NCBI RefSeq assembly: GCF_001561995.1
Contig: NZ_LLWC01000024.1
Location: 62,001 to 126,000 of the forward strand
Direction: 5' to 3'
Length of the DNA: 64,000 nt
Source: Polycladidibacter hongkongensis
GTDB taxonomy: Bacteria > Pseudomonadota > Alphaproteobacteria > Rhizobiales > Stappiaceae
Position 1 is the first letter of the stretch; the number at the start of each line of letters is the position of its first letter. Made by a program: the position numbers and the translations under genes. Of this stretch, positions 1 through 10,128 are shown in pieces. The notes under the pieces are model-generated. The model was not told the origin of the DNA. It worked only from the letters and a program-made list of their open reading frames with translations, and did no database searches.

Positions 1-194
1 GTTGCGTCATCCAGCTTTAGTTTTGTGAGGATTGCTGCAACTTCGAGGGGGTGGGAAAAATAGGGGTCGCCGGAGGCGCGGAATTGGGAGCCGTGCTTTT
101 GCATGGCATAGACGTAGGCCTTGTTGAGGAGTGCCTCATCGGCATTGGCGTTGTAACTGGTAACGCTTTCAACAAGTTCGTACTGACGCATCAT
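1..194 (-). CDS. rsh: RelA/SpoT family (p)ppGpp synthetase/hydrolase, N-terminal fragment
   Basis: Only the first 64 codons lie in the window; the gene runs off the left edge. The protein starts MMRQYELVESV and continues through KAYVYAMQKHGSQ and DPYFSHPLEVAAIL, which is the conserved start of the HD hydrolase domain of long RelA/SpoT homologues, with the metal-binding His inside the SHPLEVA segment. Long RSH enzymes make and degrade (p)ppGpp during starvation. Two in-frame ATGs (194 and 191) are possible starts; 194 matches the usual MMRQYELV beginning. It follows rpoZ on the same strand, a pairing common in alphaproteobacteria. Synthetase, TGS and ACT domains would lie outside the window. 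Confidence 0.9.
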   Translation of the reverse strand, partial: MMRQYELVESVTSYNANADEALLNKAYVYAMQKHGSQFRASGDPYFSHPLEVAAILTKLKLDDA

Positions 195-240
195 GGGAAT
201 TGGGTCGCTTCAGGCAAGGTTTTGGGAATTCCTGCAGCGC

Positions 241-275
241 CAAAGAAAAACCGGCGCCGACAGGGTCGGCGCCGG
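241..275 (-). terminator. Rho-independent terminator of rpoZ
   Basis: A perfect 11-bp stem (251-261 with 265-275, loop AGG) reads on the minus strand as a GC-rich hairpin followed by TTTTTCTTTG. It lies just after the rpoZ stop codon, so rpoZ and the downstream RelA/SpoT gene are probably at least partly uncoupled in transcription. Confidence 0.85.
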
Positions 276-286
276 CAAAATTGGGC

Positions 287-682
287 TTAGTAGTCGTCTG
301 TCCGCTCTGGCGGAACCAGACCCTCTAGACCTTTAAGCAGGTCTTCCTCGGTCATGGTATCAAAGACAACTTCGCTGTCGTCGGTGGACGACATTTCAAC
401 GGCTGCCGGATCGCTCGGAATCATCGGGGCGGTCTCTGGCTCTGGCTCATCTACTTCTACATATTTTTGTAGGGAGTGAATGAGATCTTCCTTGAGATCC
501 TCTGGGCTGACGGTTTCATCAGCGATTTCGCGCAGGGATACGACGGGGTTCTTGTCGTTGTCGCGGTCGATCGTCAGAGGGGAGCCGCTGGAAATCATCC
601 GGGCGCGATGGCTGGCAAGTAGGACCAGCTCGAACCGGTTTTCGACTTTGTCGATGCAATCTTCGACGGTCACGCGCGCCAT
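287..682 (-). CDS. rpoZ: DNA-directed RNA polymerase omega subunit
   Basis: This 131-aa protein is the omega subunit, which binds the beta' C-terminus and helps RNA polymerase assembly. The N-terminus [20 protein letters not shown] and the following [14 protein letters not shown] are the conserved omega core (residues about 1-60). The remaining half is acidic and variable, as in other alphaproteobacterial omegas. The start ATG at 682 is the canonical MARVTVEDC start. A strong terminator follows the stop, and the RelA/SpoT gene lies downstream on the same strand. The gene is divergent from the NYN-domain gene across a long AT-rich gap. Confidence 0.97.
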   Translation of the reverse strand: MARVTVEDCIDKVENRFELVLLASHRARMISSGSPLTIDRDNDKNPVVSLREIADETVSPEDLKEDLIHSLQKYVEVDEPEPETAPMIPSDPAAVEMSSTDDSEVVFDTMTEEDLLKGLEGLVPPERTDDY

Positions 683-1409
683 AGATATACTCCGTATTGG
701 TGGGAATTCAGTCCGACACTCTTATATGGCTTTTATTTTGCAAGCAAGAGCCTATCTGCGTTTTTCTAAGAAGATATGAAGGGGTGTCTGTATGCTATTT
801 GAAATAGCGAAGATGAAGATTGAAATAACGTAACGATAATGCATTTGCATGTAACCGTTTTCAGGGTCAAATTTTTAGAAAATTTTCGTTTAACTGAAAT
901 TTGTGAAAGGAATGATTGTCCGGTGGCAAAAAACTCGGCGACTATTTTCTCGATAATTTCATGAAATCCGTTGAAAATACAATGCGCTTCCGATTTTTCT
1001 TGTGTGATAGGTTCTTTGAAAACTTAGTTGCTTTGCTTTGGGTTAAATTATTCTTAGAATTTTGTGTGCGCTTGCGTATGGTTTTCGCTGGATATTTGCT
1101 TTTGATTCTTAATAAGTACTAATAGATGCTGAGTTTCTGTTGATTTTAATATGCTAAATCTGTCAATTTTTTTCAGCATGCTTTAGTTTCGTTTTTCGAG
1201 AGATGGGGGCGTTCGACCTTTATTAACGGGTCCGTCTCATATAGGAGGTAGTGGTCAGTGTCGGCTGGTGATATAAATCTATCACGAGGGCCGCATGATT
1301 GCGCGGCCATGTAAAAAGTCTGTAAGAAGAAAGCCAGATCAGATTTTTTACTGGATTGTGTTAGAGTTTAAAACAAGCGTTGCTGTGCACTGGAAAGGCA
1401 AACGAGATT
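683..1409. other. Long AT-rich intergenic region between rpoZ and the NYN-domain gene
   Basis: About 730 bases between two divergent genes, clearly more AT-rich than the surroundings, with many short A and T runs. A 68-codon ORF at 916-1122 starts with TTG and gives a hydrophobic, Phe-rich protein with no recognisable family; I do not call it. A hairpin with 6-bp arms GGCCGC/GCGGCC lies at 1289-1308 without a T run after it. The region probably holds both promoters. A small RNA is possible but I recognise none. Confidence 0.5.
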
Positions 1410-1994
1410 ATGTTCGATCCTCGCGAAAAAATAGCTTTATTTATTGATGGAGCAAATCTTTATTCAACTGCCAAGGCCATCGGTTTTGACATTGATTACA
1501 AACGATTGCTTAAGGAGTTTCAAGCCAAGGGGTACTTATTACGTGCCTACTACTATACAGCGCTTGTCGAGGAGCAGGAATACTCGTCTATCCGGCCGCT
1601 GATCGATTGGTTGGATTATAACGGTTATAAGGTGGTGACCAAGCCGGTTAAGGAGTTTGTTGATTCTACCGGGCGCCGCAAAATTAAAGGTAACATGGAC
1701 ATCGAGCTTGCCGTCGACGCCATGCAGTTGGTTGATCATGTTGATCACGTGGTGTTGTTCTCAGGTGATGGTGACTTCCGATCTTTGGTTGAGGCGTTGC
1801 AGCGCCGTGGCCGCAAAGTATCTGTTGTCTCTACTTTGCAAACGCAGCCGCCGATGATTGCCGATGATCTGCGCCGTCAGGCGGATCACTTTATCGAGCT
1901 CAGCACGCTGATGCAGAAGGTTGGGCGAGATCCTAGTGAGCGTCCGCAGCGTATGATGGATGAGGATGAGGGTGCGGTGGAAGACGACTACTGA
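1410..1994 (+). CDS. NYN domain (LabA/DUF88-like) putative ribonuclease
   Basis: The 194-aa protein is a member of the NYN/LabA-like PIN-fold family, predicted metal-dependent RNases. Motifs with conserved acidic residues are visible: ALFIDGANLY near the N-terminus, KGNMDIELAVDAM in the middle and VVLFSGDGDFRSLVEAL after it. The C-terminus is acidic and low-complexity. The reading frame could extend upstream to a TTG at 1380, but ATG 1410 has a GGAAAGG sequence about 12 bases before it and begins MFDPREKIALFIDG, which fits the family. A rho-independent terminator follows. The RNA substrate is unknown. Confidence 0.9.
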   Translation: MFDPREKIALFIDGANLYSTAKAIGFDIDYKRLLKEFQAKGYLLRAYYYTALVEEQEYSSIRPLIDWLDYNGYKVVTKPVKEFVDSTGRRKIKGNMDIELAVDAMQLVDHVDHVVLFSGDGDFRSLVEALQRRGRKVSVVSTLQTQPPMIADDLRRQADHFIELSTLMQKVGRDPSERPQRMMDEDEGAVEDDY

Positions 1995-2023
1995 TCGCAC
2001 GTTGATTTCTAAGAGTTTTTTAG

Positions 2024-2046
2024 GGGAGGCATAGCCTCCCTTTTTT
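2024..2046 (+). terminator. Rho-independent terminator after the NYN gene
   Basis: GGGAGGC, loop ATA, GCCTCCC, then six T. It ends the plus-strand NYN transcript before the convergent bpt gene. Confidence 0.9.
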
Positions 2047-2106
2047 GTAGTCATCCCCTTTTGTTGCCAATGGCTTTAGCGGTGCAAAGCTTCAAGGCGA
2101 TATCGG

Positions 2107-2892
2107 CTAGTGTCCGAACTGGCCAAGCGGGTCGTCCTCGACTTCGCCGTCGTCCTCTACCCAGCCTGCGGCGCCTAGGTGTTGCTGGGGTTGAAAGCGG
2201 CGTTTGTAGGCCATCTTTTGAGAGCCGTTCACCCAATATCCCAGATAGACATAGGGAAGTGCAAGGCTGCGAGCACGTTCAATGTGATCAAGTATCATGT
2301 GTGTGCCCAAACTACCCTCGGAAAAATCGGGGTCAAAAAACGAATAGACCATCGAAAGCCCGTCTATGAGGCGATCGGTCAGAGCGACGGCGAGTAAGGG
2401 GCCTTGTGAATGCGCGCCTGTGTTCAGGTCCACAGTGTTGGCGCGATACTCGATGATTGCTGTTTCGACGTGAGTATCTTCGATCATGAGTGCGTATTCG
2501 GGCAGCGTCATGCGGCTCATGCCGCCGTCATTATGGCGTGCGGCGAGATATTTTTGAAACAGATCGTACTGTTCTGCCGAGGCGGAGGGGGGCAGTTCCT
2601 CGCCAACTACACTGCGCAGACGCTGCCATGACCTGCGGAAAGAGCGGGTCATCTTGAACTGGCTGGCACAAACGCGCACCGAAACGCAAGCGCTGCACTC
2701 CTCGCAGGCCGGGCGATAGACAATGTTTTGCGAGCGACGAAAGCCACCTTGCGAGAGCACGTCATTCAAAGACGTGGCGTTGGGGCCGACAAGGTGTGTA
2801 AAGACCTTGCGCTCTTTGCGGTCCTCCAAATAAGGGCACTCGCTGGGGGCGGTGAGGTAGAATTGCGGGTTTTCAAAAAACTGCCGTGTCAT
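2107..2892 (-). CDS. bpt: Aspartate/glutamate leucyltransferase (Bpt, arginyltransferase-like)
   Basis: The 261-aa protein belongs to the bacterial ATE/Bpt family, which attaches leucine from Leu-tRNA to N-terminal Asp or Glu and so marks proteins for ClpS/ClpAP degradation. The N-terminal domain shows the conserved cysteines C19 (ECPYL) and C63, C66 and C69 (PACEECSAC). The C-terminal GNAT-like domain includes [17 protein letters not shown], a family hallmark. The length is typical. The C-terminal tail is acidic. It lies downstream of the permease and RDD genes on the same strand. The Bpt rather than eukaryotic-type arginyltransferase assignment follows from family knowledge. Confidence 0.93.
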   Translation of the reverse strand: MTRQFFENPQFYLTAPSECPYLEDRKERKVFTHLVGPNATSLNDVLSQGGFRRSQNIVYRPACEECSACVSVRVCASQFKMTRSFRRSWQRLRSVVGEELPPSASAEQYDLFQKYLAARHNDGGMSRMTLPEYALMIEDTHVETAIIEYRANTVDLNTGAHSQGPLLAVALTDRLIDGLSMVYSFFDPDFSEGSLGTHMILDHIERARSLALPYVYLGYWVNGSQKMAYKRRFQPQQHLGAAGWVEDDGEVEDDPLGQFGH

Positions 2893-2984
2893 TCCTATCC
2901 AGATCTGTCCAGAGGTGTTTCGCTCTCAGGCCACCATTGTTGCAGAAAGCCGATAGGTTTGTCATCTGCAAATCTATCGGGCAC

Positions 2985-4823
2985 CTAGAGGCCATAGTAG
3001 AACGGGGCGACTAGGGAGAATGTGAGCCAAACAATGAGTGCCAGCGGGGTTCCCGCCATAAGAAAATCGGAGAAACGATAGTGGCCAGGGCCCATGACGA
3101 TCAAGTTGGTTTGGTAGCCAATGGGGGTGGCAAAGGAACAATTGGCGGCAAAAATCAATGCCACGATGAAGGGTTCAACCGGAGCGCCGACACGGTGGGC
3201 CATATCTATCGCGATGGGTGTGAAGATTACGGCCGTCGCGTTGTTGGAGAGCAAATTCGTGAGGATGGCGACCACGGCAAACATCAAGGAGAGCAGCATG
3301 GCCGGAGAGCTGCCCTCGGCGATGGAGACCAGCGTTGAGGCGATCAGGCTGGCGCCGCCAGAGGCTTGTAGGGCGAGTGAAGAAGCAATGGAGGTACCGA
3401 TGAGCATAAAGATGCGGCTGTCCACGGTGCGCAGGGCTTGGCGAATGTTGAGGCAGCCACAGGCGATCATGGCAAAGCATCCGGCAGCGGAGGCCACCAC
3501 GATGGGGACGAGGCCAGAGATGGCCGCGGTGATCATGGCTGCAAAGACAAACAATGCCCGGCGGGCATATTGTCTTTGCGGGAGCTCGGTTGCGGACCAA
3601 TCGAGCAGGAGGACATCGCGGTTGCCGCGCAAGCGACCTATATCTTCTTCGTTACCGCCAATGAGGAGAACGTCACCGGCCTCCATGCGAATATCGGTCA
3701 TGGCCATGCGGGGCATGCGGGAGCGACGCTGCAAACCGGTGACAACACAGGCGGTATCGGCATGAAACCCAGCCTGAGCGATGGTGCGGCCGATCAGGCG
3801 GGAGCCGGGAGCAACAACAGCCTCAGCTAGTACCAGAGCGCCTGAGGGGGTGGTGGTGGTTTCTGTGTCACCATTGCCGTTGCTCTCGTTACTATCGGCT
3901 GGCAACAGAGGGTTGCGGCGGCTCATGGCCTTCGTGAGAGTATCACGCGTAGCGGCGACAATGACAGTGTCGCCGGGCGAGAGAACCACGTTTTCAAATG
4001 GAGGCAGCAGGGGGCGCTCGCCCCGCTGGATGAGGCGCACGGTCATGTCTTTCAGGCTGGGAAAGAGACCGGCCACGGCTTTGCTGCCAGCCAGTGGATG
4101 GCCATAGGTGATTGGGATTTGCGCGATAAACTGTTTGCCGCTGGTGCCGCGAAACTCTTCGGCCATGGTTTTGCGCGGGGTGAGCAGGCGCGGCATGACA
4201 AACAGGACGTAAAGTACGCCTACAGAGATAGTAAGGAGGCCAATTTCAAAGAAGCTAAAGAAACCAAAATCGACCTCTCCGGAGGCATTAGCGATGCTGG
4301 CCACAAGCAGGTTGGTTGAAGAGCCGATCATGGTGGTCATGCCGCCAAGGATGGTGATGAAGGATAGCGGCATTAACATGCGTGCGGGAGAGCGGGCGTG
4401 GGCGGCGGCAACTGCTGTGATTATCGGCAGGGCCATGACGACGACAGGGGTGTTGTTCAAAAAAGCGCTAAGCGCGCCGACGATCAGCAGCAGAGGGGTG
4501 AATGCCAGCCATTTGCGACGGCGCGAGACTTTGAGAACGAACTGGGCCGGCTTTTCAAGCGCGTCGGTATGGAACAGGCCTTGACCAACGATCAGCAGGG
4601 CGATGACGGTGATAAGGGCTGGATTGGCAAAGCCGGTGAGCAGGTCTGCCGGGGATAGCTGGCTGCCTTGCCATTCAAGGCCGCTAACCTGCGCGATAAG
4701 CATTAAGGCGACAAGGGAGCCAAGCGCTGTGATTTCGATGCTATAGCGTTCAGTTGCATAAAGCAAAATGGTGATGCCTATGGTGGCAAACACAAGAATC
4801 ATAGGCAGACTGAACGCGTCCAT
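2985..4823 (-). CDS. SLC13 family permease with two RCK_C (TrkA-C) domains
   Basis: About 612 residues. Hydrophobic N- and C-terminal halves, each with several membrane segments, flank a soluble central part (about residues 210-400) carrying two RCK_C-type domains (each with the GDTVIVAA- or GDVLLIGG-like motif). The membrane halves contain the Asn-rich reentrant motifs FLNNTPVVVMA and LLSNNATAVIFTP of the divalent anion:Na+ symporter/ArsB superfamily. The domain order matches SLC13-type transporters often linked to sulfate or other anions; the substrate cannot be read from the sequence. I chose ATG 4823 because GGAG lies about 8 bases upstream; the open frame extends to a TTG at 4850. Confidence 0.88.
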   Translation of the reverse strand: MDAFSLPMILVFATIGITILLYATERYSIEITALGSLVALMLIAQVSGLEWQGSQLSPADLLTGFANPALITVIALLIVGQGLFHTDALEKPAQFVLKVSRRRKWLAFTPLLLIVGALSAFLNNTPVVVMALPIITAVAAAHARSPARMLMPLSFITILGGMTTMIGSSTNLLVASIANASGEVDFGFFSFFEIGLLTISVGVLYVLFVMPRLLTPRKTMAEEFRGTSGKQFIAQIPITYGHPLAGSKAVAGLFPSLKDMTVRLIQRGERPLLPPFENVVLSPGDTVIVAATRDTLTKAMSRRNPLLPADSNESNGNGDTETTTTPSGALVLAEAVVAPGSRLIGRTIAQAGFHADTACVVTGLQRRSRMPRMAMTDIRMEAGDVLLIGGNEEDIGRLRGNRDVLLLDWSATELPQRQYARRALFVFAAMITAAISGLVPIVVASAAGCFAMIACGCLNIRQALRTVDSRIFMLIGTSIASSLALQASGGASLIASTLVSIAEGSSPAMLLSLMFAVVAILTNLLSNNATAVIFTPIAIDMAHRVGAPVEPFIVALIFAANCSFATPIGYQTNLIVMGPGHYRFSDFLMAGTPLALIVWLTFSLVAPFYYGL

Positions 4824-4898
4824 TGCAGCTCCGTTGACTTCGCCGGGCAAGCAGTTGTGCTTTAAGTGTTTAGCTGGCTTGCCCGAATTCGTGAAGTC

Positions 4899-5417
4899 TC
4901 AGGTTCTACCAGTATCCACGGTCAGATCAACTGGCGCGGCGGTGTTGATCACGATTGTTCCAAGAACAATGTCGTGGAGCAAGCGTTTTTGATTGCTCAG
5001 CAGAGAAACGAGGAGCACCAACGGGGTTAACAAGGAGACCGAGAAGTAGAAAAGCAGTGTGTGCGCAAGGGCGTAGGCGGGATCCATTGCGGTTCCGTTG
5101 GTGCGGCGCATTTGCAGGCCCATGGAGCGCATACCCGGGGTGGCGGAATTTGCGCCGCCAAGGGTAAGGCAGATGTAGCCGAGCGCAACTGCTGGCCACA
5201 AAATGGCATAGAGCAGAAAGCCAAGCCCCAAAGTGACGATTCCAAGCACAAAAACAGCAACAAAGGCAATGGCGAACACAATGGAGATGGCAATAAAGTC
5301 TATCAGGAACGCAAAGATGCGCTTTGAGCGTACAGAAGAGAAGAGGTCTTTGCGACCATAAAACTGGTAGTTCTGTTGTGTCTGCGCAGGCTTGTGCATG
5401 GAAAGGTCGGTGCCCAT
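4899..5417 (-). CDS. RDD family membrane protein
   Basis: The 172-aa protein has the RDD-family pattern: Arg and Asp in the first membrane segment (SKRIFAFLIDFIAISIV), the ATPGMRSMGLQMRR loop, and a conserved KRLLHDIVLGT segment near the C-terminus. Three to four hydrophobic segments are evident. RDD proteins are small inner-membrane proteins, some linked to Na+/H+ exchange, but most have no defined function. A paralogue lies directly upstream. The neighbourhood hemB, ilvA, RDD, bpt suggests an ancestral cluster into which the SLC13-type permease is also placed. Confidence 0.88.
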   Translation of the reverse strand: MGTDLSMHKPAQTQQNYQFYGRKDLFSSVRSKRIFAFLIDFIAISIVFAIAFVAVFVLGIVTLGLGFLLYAILWPAVALGYICLTLGGANSATPGMRSMGLQMRRTNGTAMDPAYALAHTLLFYFSVSLLTPLVLLVSLLSNQKRLLHDIVLGTIVINTAAPVDLTVDTGRT

Positions 5418-5593
5418 CGGTTGTGTCCCAAATACTTAAAAATAAAGAGGCTGCGTAGTTCATAGTGTGTTTTGCGCAGGAGCTCTAGGGTTTCTTGTAG
5501 GATTGCTTGGAAAAGCTCTGGGATATATCTGGGGGCGCTTGGTGCCGCTTGCAAGGGGTATCCTTGCAAGCTGTTGTTTTTGGATAGGTTGGC

Positions 5594-6157
5594 TTAAGCG
5601 TTTTGCTTTCCTAGTTTGTCTTCTTCAAAGTCGCCATAGGCGCTACTATTCACGACAGCTGTGCCAAGTATAACATCATGTAGGGTACGCTTGTAATTGC
5701 TGATAAGCGGGCAAAGCAAGAGGGGAAAGAAAATAGTCCCAATAGAGAAGATGCTAGCGGAAAACACCATGAATGAGATAGCGTAACTGAAGTTAATTGG
5801 TTTTCCGTCATTCCTAAAAGCTTTCAGTCCTACGGCCTGCATTCCCGGTGTTGCTTGTTCTTTACTGCCTAATGTGTATCCATAGTAAATAAAAGGAAGT
5901 AAAAAAAATAGTAAATTGAGGGGGTTTGAGGTAATTAAATAAATGACGGTGTGTAATTCGTAATTTTGGTATGCTATATTATGAATGTCTGTTCCCAAGA
6001 ATGATAATACAAAAACCCCGAGCGCAAAAATGGCTAAATCGATGATAAGCGCAAAGAAGCGCCTTCTTCTCGTGTTTTCGATTAAAGAACTTATCTGATC
6101 ATCGCTAAATTTATTATAAAATTCAGCGGAACGGAAAGCGGAAAATTCACTATGCAT
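5594..6157 (-). CDS. RDD family membrane protein, AT-rich paralogue
   Basis: The 187-aa protein shares the RDD signatures with the next gene downstream: NTRRRRFFALIIDLAIF, the ATPGMQAVGLKAFRNDG loop and YKRTLHDVILGTAVVN. It has a longer hydrophilic N-terminus and an additional loop between membrane segments 2 and 3. Its DNA is noticeably more AT-rich than the neighbours, with many Asn, Ile, Phe and Tyr codons. This suggests an acquired or fast-evolving copy and not a recent tandem duplication. A weak AGGGTG ribosome-binding site precedes the ATG at 6157. Function unknown. Confidence 0.85.
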   Translation of the reverse strand: MHSEFSAFRSAEFYNKFSDDQISSLIENTRRRRFFALIIDLAIFALGVFVLSFLGTDIHNIAYQNYELHTVIYLITSNPLNLLFFLLPFIYYGYTLGSKEQATPGMQAVGLKAFRNDGKPINFSYAISFMVFSASIFSIGTIFFPLLLCPLISNYKRTLHDVILGTAVVNSSAYGDFEEDKLGKQNA

Positions 6158-6289
6158 AATTACACCCTATTTAGTTAAAATATAATGGTGCATAGCTCTA
6201 AGGTAAATAAAAGGTTGTTGCAATGGTTTGCGCAGCCAGAAATTGAAATGACTGCGCAAACATCCGCTCTTTAAAACAGAGTTGTGTAT

Positions 6290-7525
6290 TTAGCTGTGAT
6301 CCCCTTGGCCCAAAGCTGTCACTGTTATGCCTTCTGCTTCCAGCGAGGAAATTATTTCTTTGGCATGTTCTGCGCCGCGGGTTTCGATGGTCACATCTAG
6401 GGTTGCGCCTTTTGCCGGTACATCGAGGAACATGCGCTGGTGCGAGACCTCTAGGATGTTACCTCCCAAATCGCCGATAATACCAGAGATCAGCGCCAGT
6501 AGGCCGGGCCGGTCTGGAATAGTACAGCGGATTGACATGATATTGCCATCGCGGACCAGCTCGCGCAGCATGATGGAAGTCAGCAAACGCGGATCGATAT
6601 TTCCGCCACAAAGAACAAGGCCAACCTTCTTGCCCTGAAAACGGGCCGGATCAGAAAGCACGGCGGCCAGCCCCGCAGCACCGGCGCCCTCGGCGATGGT
6701 TTTTTGTAGGGTTAGGTATGTGTTTATGGCTTTTTCAATGCGGGTTTCGCTTACCAGCACCACGTCATCCACGTGCTGTTTTACCAGCTGAGCGGTGAGG
6801 GTGCCGGGGGTTTTTACAGCGATGCCCTCTGCCAGCGTGTTGCCGCCCGCCGCGCGAGACTGGCCCTTTAATGCGTTCCACATGGAGGGGTAAAGCTCGG
6901 TCTCCACGCCGATGACCTCGATTTGCGGTTTAAGCGCTTTAGCCGCAACAGCCATGCCGGCAACCATGCCGCCACCGCCAACTGGGATAACAAGGGTGTC
7001 CAGCTCCGGCTCATCCTCCAGCATTTCCAGCGCAATGGTGCCCTGACCGGCGATGACATTCACATCATCAAACGGGTGCACCCATGTATAGCCATGGGTC
7101 TTGGCAAGGCGCTCGGCCTCGGCGAAAGCATCTTCTACGGTTTCACCGGCAAGCACCACCTGCGCGCCAAAGCGGCGGGTGGAATCTACTTTTACATGAG
7201 GCGTGGCCTTAGGCATGACGATAACCGCGGGAATGCCAAGGCGGGTGGCGTGGCGGGCAACGGCCTGTGCGTGATTGCCTGCCGACATGGCAATGACGCC
7301 ACTTTGGCAAGCGCTTTGCGGCAGGGTGAGCAATTTGTTGAGGGCACCGCGCTCTTTAAAAGCGTTTGTGACCTGCATGTTTTCGTATTTCACGTAGATC
7401 TGCGCGCCTGTGCGCTGACTGAGTTGCGGGGAATACAAAAACGGGGTGCGCATCACTTGGCCAGCAATGGCGGCGGCGGCGCTGGTGATTTGATCGAGGC
7501 TGAGGGAGGGGAGAGACTGTGTCAT
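6290..7525 (-). CDS. ilvA: Threonine ammonia-lyase (threonine dehydratase) with ACT domain
   Basis: The 411-aa PLP enzyme deaminates L-threonine to 2-oxobutyrate. The PLP lysine is K57 in QVTNAFKERGAL, and the Gly-rich phosphate-binding loop is PVGGGGMVAGMA. The C-terminal part from about residue 325 (IRCTIPDRPGLLALISGIIG) is a single ACT domain. The length and single ACT domain fit the shorter threonine ammonia-lyase form common in alphaproteobacteria more than the two-ACT biosynthetic IlvA of enterics, so the symbol is used loosely. It is followed on the same strand by the RDD genes and preceded by hemB. Confidence 0.92.
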   Translation of the reverse strand: MTQSLPSLSLDQITSAAAAIAGQVMRTPFLYSPQLSQRTGAQIYVKYENMQVTNAFKERGALNKLLTLPQSACQSGVIAMSAGNHAQAVARHATRLGIPAVIVMPKATPHVKVDSTRRFGAQVVLAGETVEDAFAEAERLAKTHGYTWVHPFDDVNVIAGQGTIALEMLEDEPELDTLVIPVGGGGMVAGMAVAAKALKPQIEVIGVETELYPSMWNALKGQSRAAGGNTLAEGIAVKTPGTLTAQLVKQHVDDVVLVSETRIEKAINTYLTLQKTIAEGAGAAGLAAVLSDPARFQGKKVGLVLCGGNIDPRLLTSIMLRELVRDGNIMSIRCTIPDRPGLLALISGIIGDLGGNILEVSHQRMFLDVPAKGATLDVTIETRGAEHAKEIISSLEAEGITVTALGQGDHS

Positions 7526-7644
7526 GTTTTGTGCTTTTGAGTGTTGGCCCTGCTGCCTTGACCCTTCTGCTTAGGGGTATCTGGCGGGTGTCGCCAGATG
7601 CGTGGGTGGCGGGTGTTATGGGTAGACTTTGCAAGTGCGCGGTT

Positions 7645-8715
<1,071 letters not shown>

Positions 8716-8899
8716 TTAAGGGATATTCGCGCTTACTATGTTGGCGAAGCAGTAACATTGCTCATTTGTCAAGCAAACCCAAAACCGAGAAAATTGGCCA
8801 TGAGTTCAATTTTTTTTTGATCACGATCAAGCTTAAGCTGCGTCCATGCAGATTTGCCAAGGTGTCGCGTCAAAACGATCTGTCTTGGTTTAAAAAATA

Positions 8900-8911
8900 C
8901 CGACTGGTCGG
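8900..8911 (+). promoter_or_regulatory. Candidate operator upstream of the valine catabolic operon
   Basis: Inverted repeat CCGAC-TG-GTCGG, 29 bases before the ATG of the acyl-CoA dehydrogenase gene. The layout resembles operators of TetR-family regulators. A related sequence (CCGACTAGTTCGG) lies just after the last gene of the operon at 12688-12700. The regulator is not identified in this window. Confidence 0.45.
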
Positions 8912-8940
8912 GAAAACTATTTGTGTTTTGGGAGGGACGC

Positions 8941-10083
8941 ATGGATTTTGCAGCAAGCGAGGAGCAGCGCGCTTTTATCGAAATGGCCGCTGCCTTTAGT
9001 GCCGAGCGGCTCGCGCCGGGGGCGGCGGCATGGGACCGGGATAGCCATTTTCCGCTGGATGTGTTGCAAGAAGCGGCAGAGCTGGGCCTCGCCGGGCTTT
9101 ATGTGGATGAAGCCTCTGGCGGCAGCGGGCTGGGGCGCCTTGACGGAGCGTTGATCTTTGAAGAGCTGGCAAAAGGGTGTACCTCCAGCGCGGCGTTTCT
9201 CTCGATCCACAATATGGCGGCGGGGATGCTTGATAGGTTTGGTTCGCCGGAGCTAAAGGGGCGGTTTTTATTGCCGCTATGTGCCATGGAAAAAGTGGCG
9301 AGTTACTGCCTGACCGAGCCGGGATCCGGCTCTGATGCCGCGTCCCTGCGAACCAAGGCGGTGCGTGAGGGGGACACTTACGTTTTAAATGGGTCCAAAG
9401 CCTTTATCTCCGGCGGTGGTGTTTCTGATCTGTATTTTTGTATGGTGCGTACGGGCGGCGAAGGGGCGGCGGGTGTTTCCTGCGTTGTCGTTGAAAAAGG
9501 GACGCCGGGCCTCTCTTTTGGGGCCAACGAGCACAAGATGGGGTGGAAAAGCCAGCCAACGGCGCAGGTGAATTTTGAAAACTGCCGTGTGCCCGTGGCT
9601 AACTTGCTTGGAGAAGAAGGGCAGGGCTTTAAGATTGCCATGGCAGGGCTTGATGGCGGGAGGCTGAATATCGGCGCCTGTTCGCTGGGTGCGGCGCAGG
9701 CCTGCCTTGAACAGGCGCAGACTTATATGGACGAGCGGCAACAATTTGGCCGCAAGCTATCGCAGTTCCAAGCGTTACAATTCAAGCTGGCGGATATGGC
9801 AACAGAGTTGGAGGCGGCACGATTGCTGTTGCATAAAGCGGCGGCGCTGCTGGACGCAAAAGATCCAAGTGCAACCAAATATGCGGCAATGGCCAAGCGA
9901 CTGGCCACCGACACGGGTTTTAGGGTGGTCAATGAAGCCCTGCAAATTCATGGAGGCTATGGCTATTTGCAGGATTATCCTCTGGAGCGTTTCCTGCGGG
10001 ATGTGCGGGTGCATCAGATACTAGAGGGGACAAACGAAATCATGCGCGTAATTGTAGCGCGGGAGATGTTGGCGGGCCGTTAG
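8941..10083 (+). CDS. Acyl-CoA dehydrogenase, probably isobutyryl-CoA dehydrogenase
   Basis: The 380-aa flavoenzyme shows the full acyl-CoA dehydrogenase pattern: CLTEPGSGSDAAS at the FAD/substrate site, RQQFGRKLSQFQALQFKLAD, the NEALQIHGGYGYLQDYPLER motif and the catalytic Glu in ILEGTNEIMR (about residue 362). Isobutyryl-CoA specificity is inferred from the next genes, which encode the hydrolase and dehydrogenase of valine breakdown. The start at 8941 is supported by GGGAGG about 6 bases upstream; the open frame continues upstream to 8854 but without support. It probably is the first gene of the operon. Confidence 0.9.
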   Translation: MDFAASEEQRAFIEMAAAFSAERLAPGAAAWDRDSHFPLDVLQEAAELGLAGLYVDEASGGSGLGRLDGALIFEELAKGCTSSAAFLSIHNMAAGMLDRFGSPELKGRFLLPLCAMEKVASYCLTEPGSGSDAASLRTKAVREGDTYVLNGSKAFISGGGVSDLYFCMVRTGGEGAAGVSCVVVEKGTPGLSFGANEHKMGWKSQPTAQVNFENCRVPVANLLGEEGQGFKIAMAGLDGGRLNIGACSLGAAQACLEQAQTYMDERQQFGRKLSQFQALQFKLADMATELEAARLLLHKAAALLDAKDPSATKYAAMAKRLATDTGFRVVNEALQIHGGYGYLQDYPLERFLRDVRVHQILEGTNEIMRVIVAREMLAGR

Positions 10084-10128
10084 GGCAATGACACGTTTTA
10101 ATAGGGATAACAGAACACAGAGGTTGGA

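Noticed and set aside
916-1122. 68-codon Phe-rich ORF in the AT-rich gap
   Set aside because: TTG start, no recognisable family, composition expected from AT-rich noise.
3121-3765. 214-codon ORF opposite the SLC13-type permease gene
   Set aside because: Antisense shadow; the minus strand encodes a full transporter with recognisable motifs.
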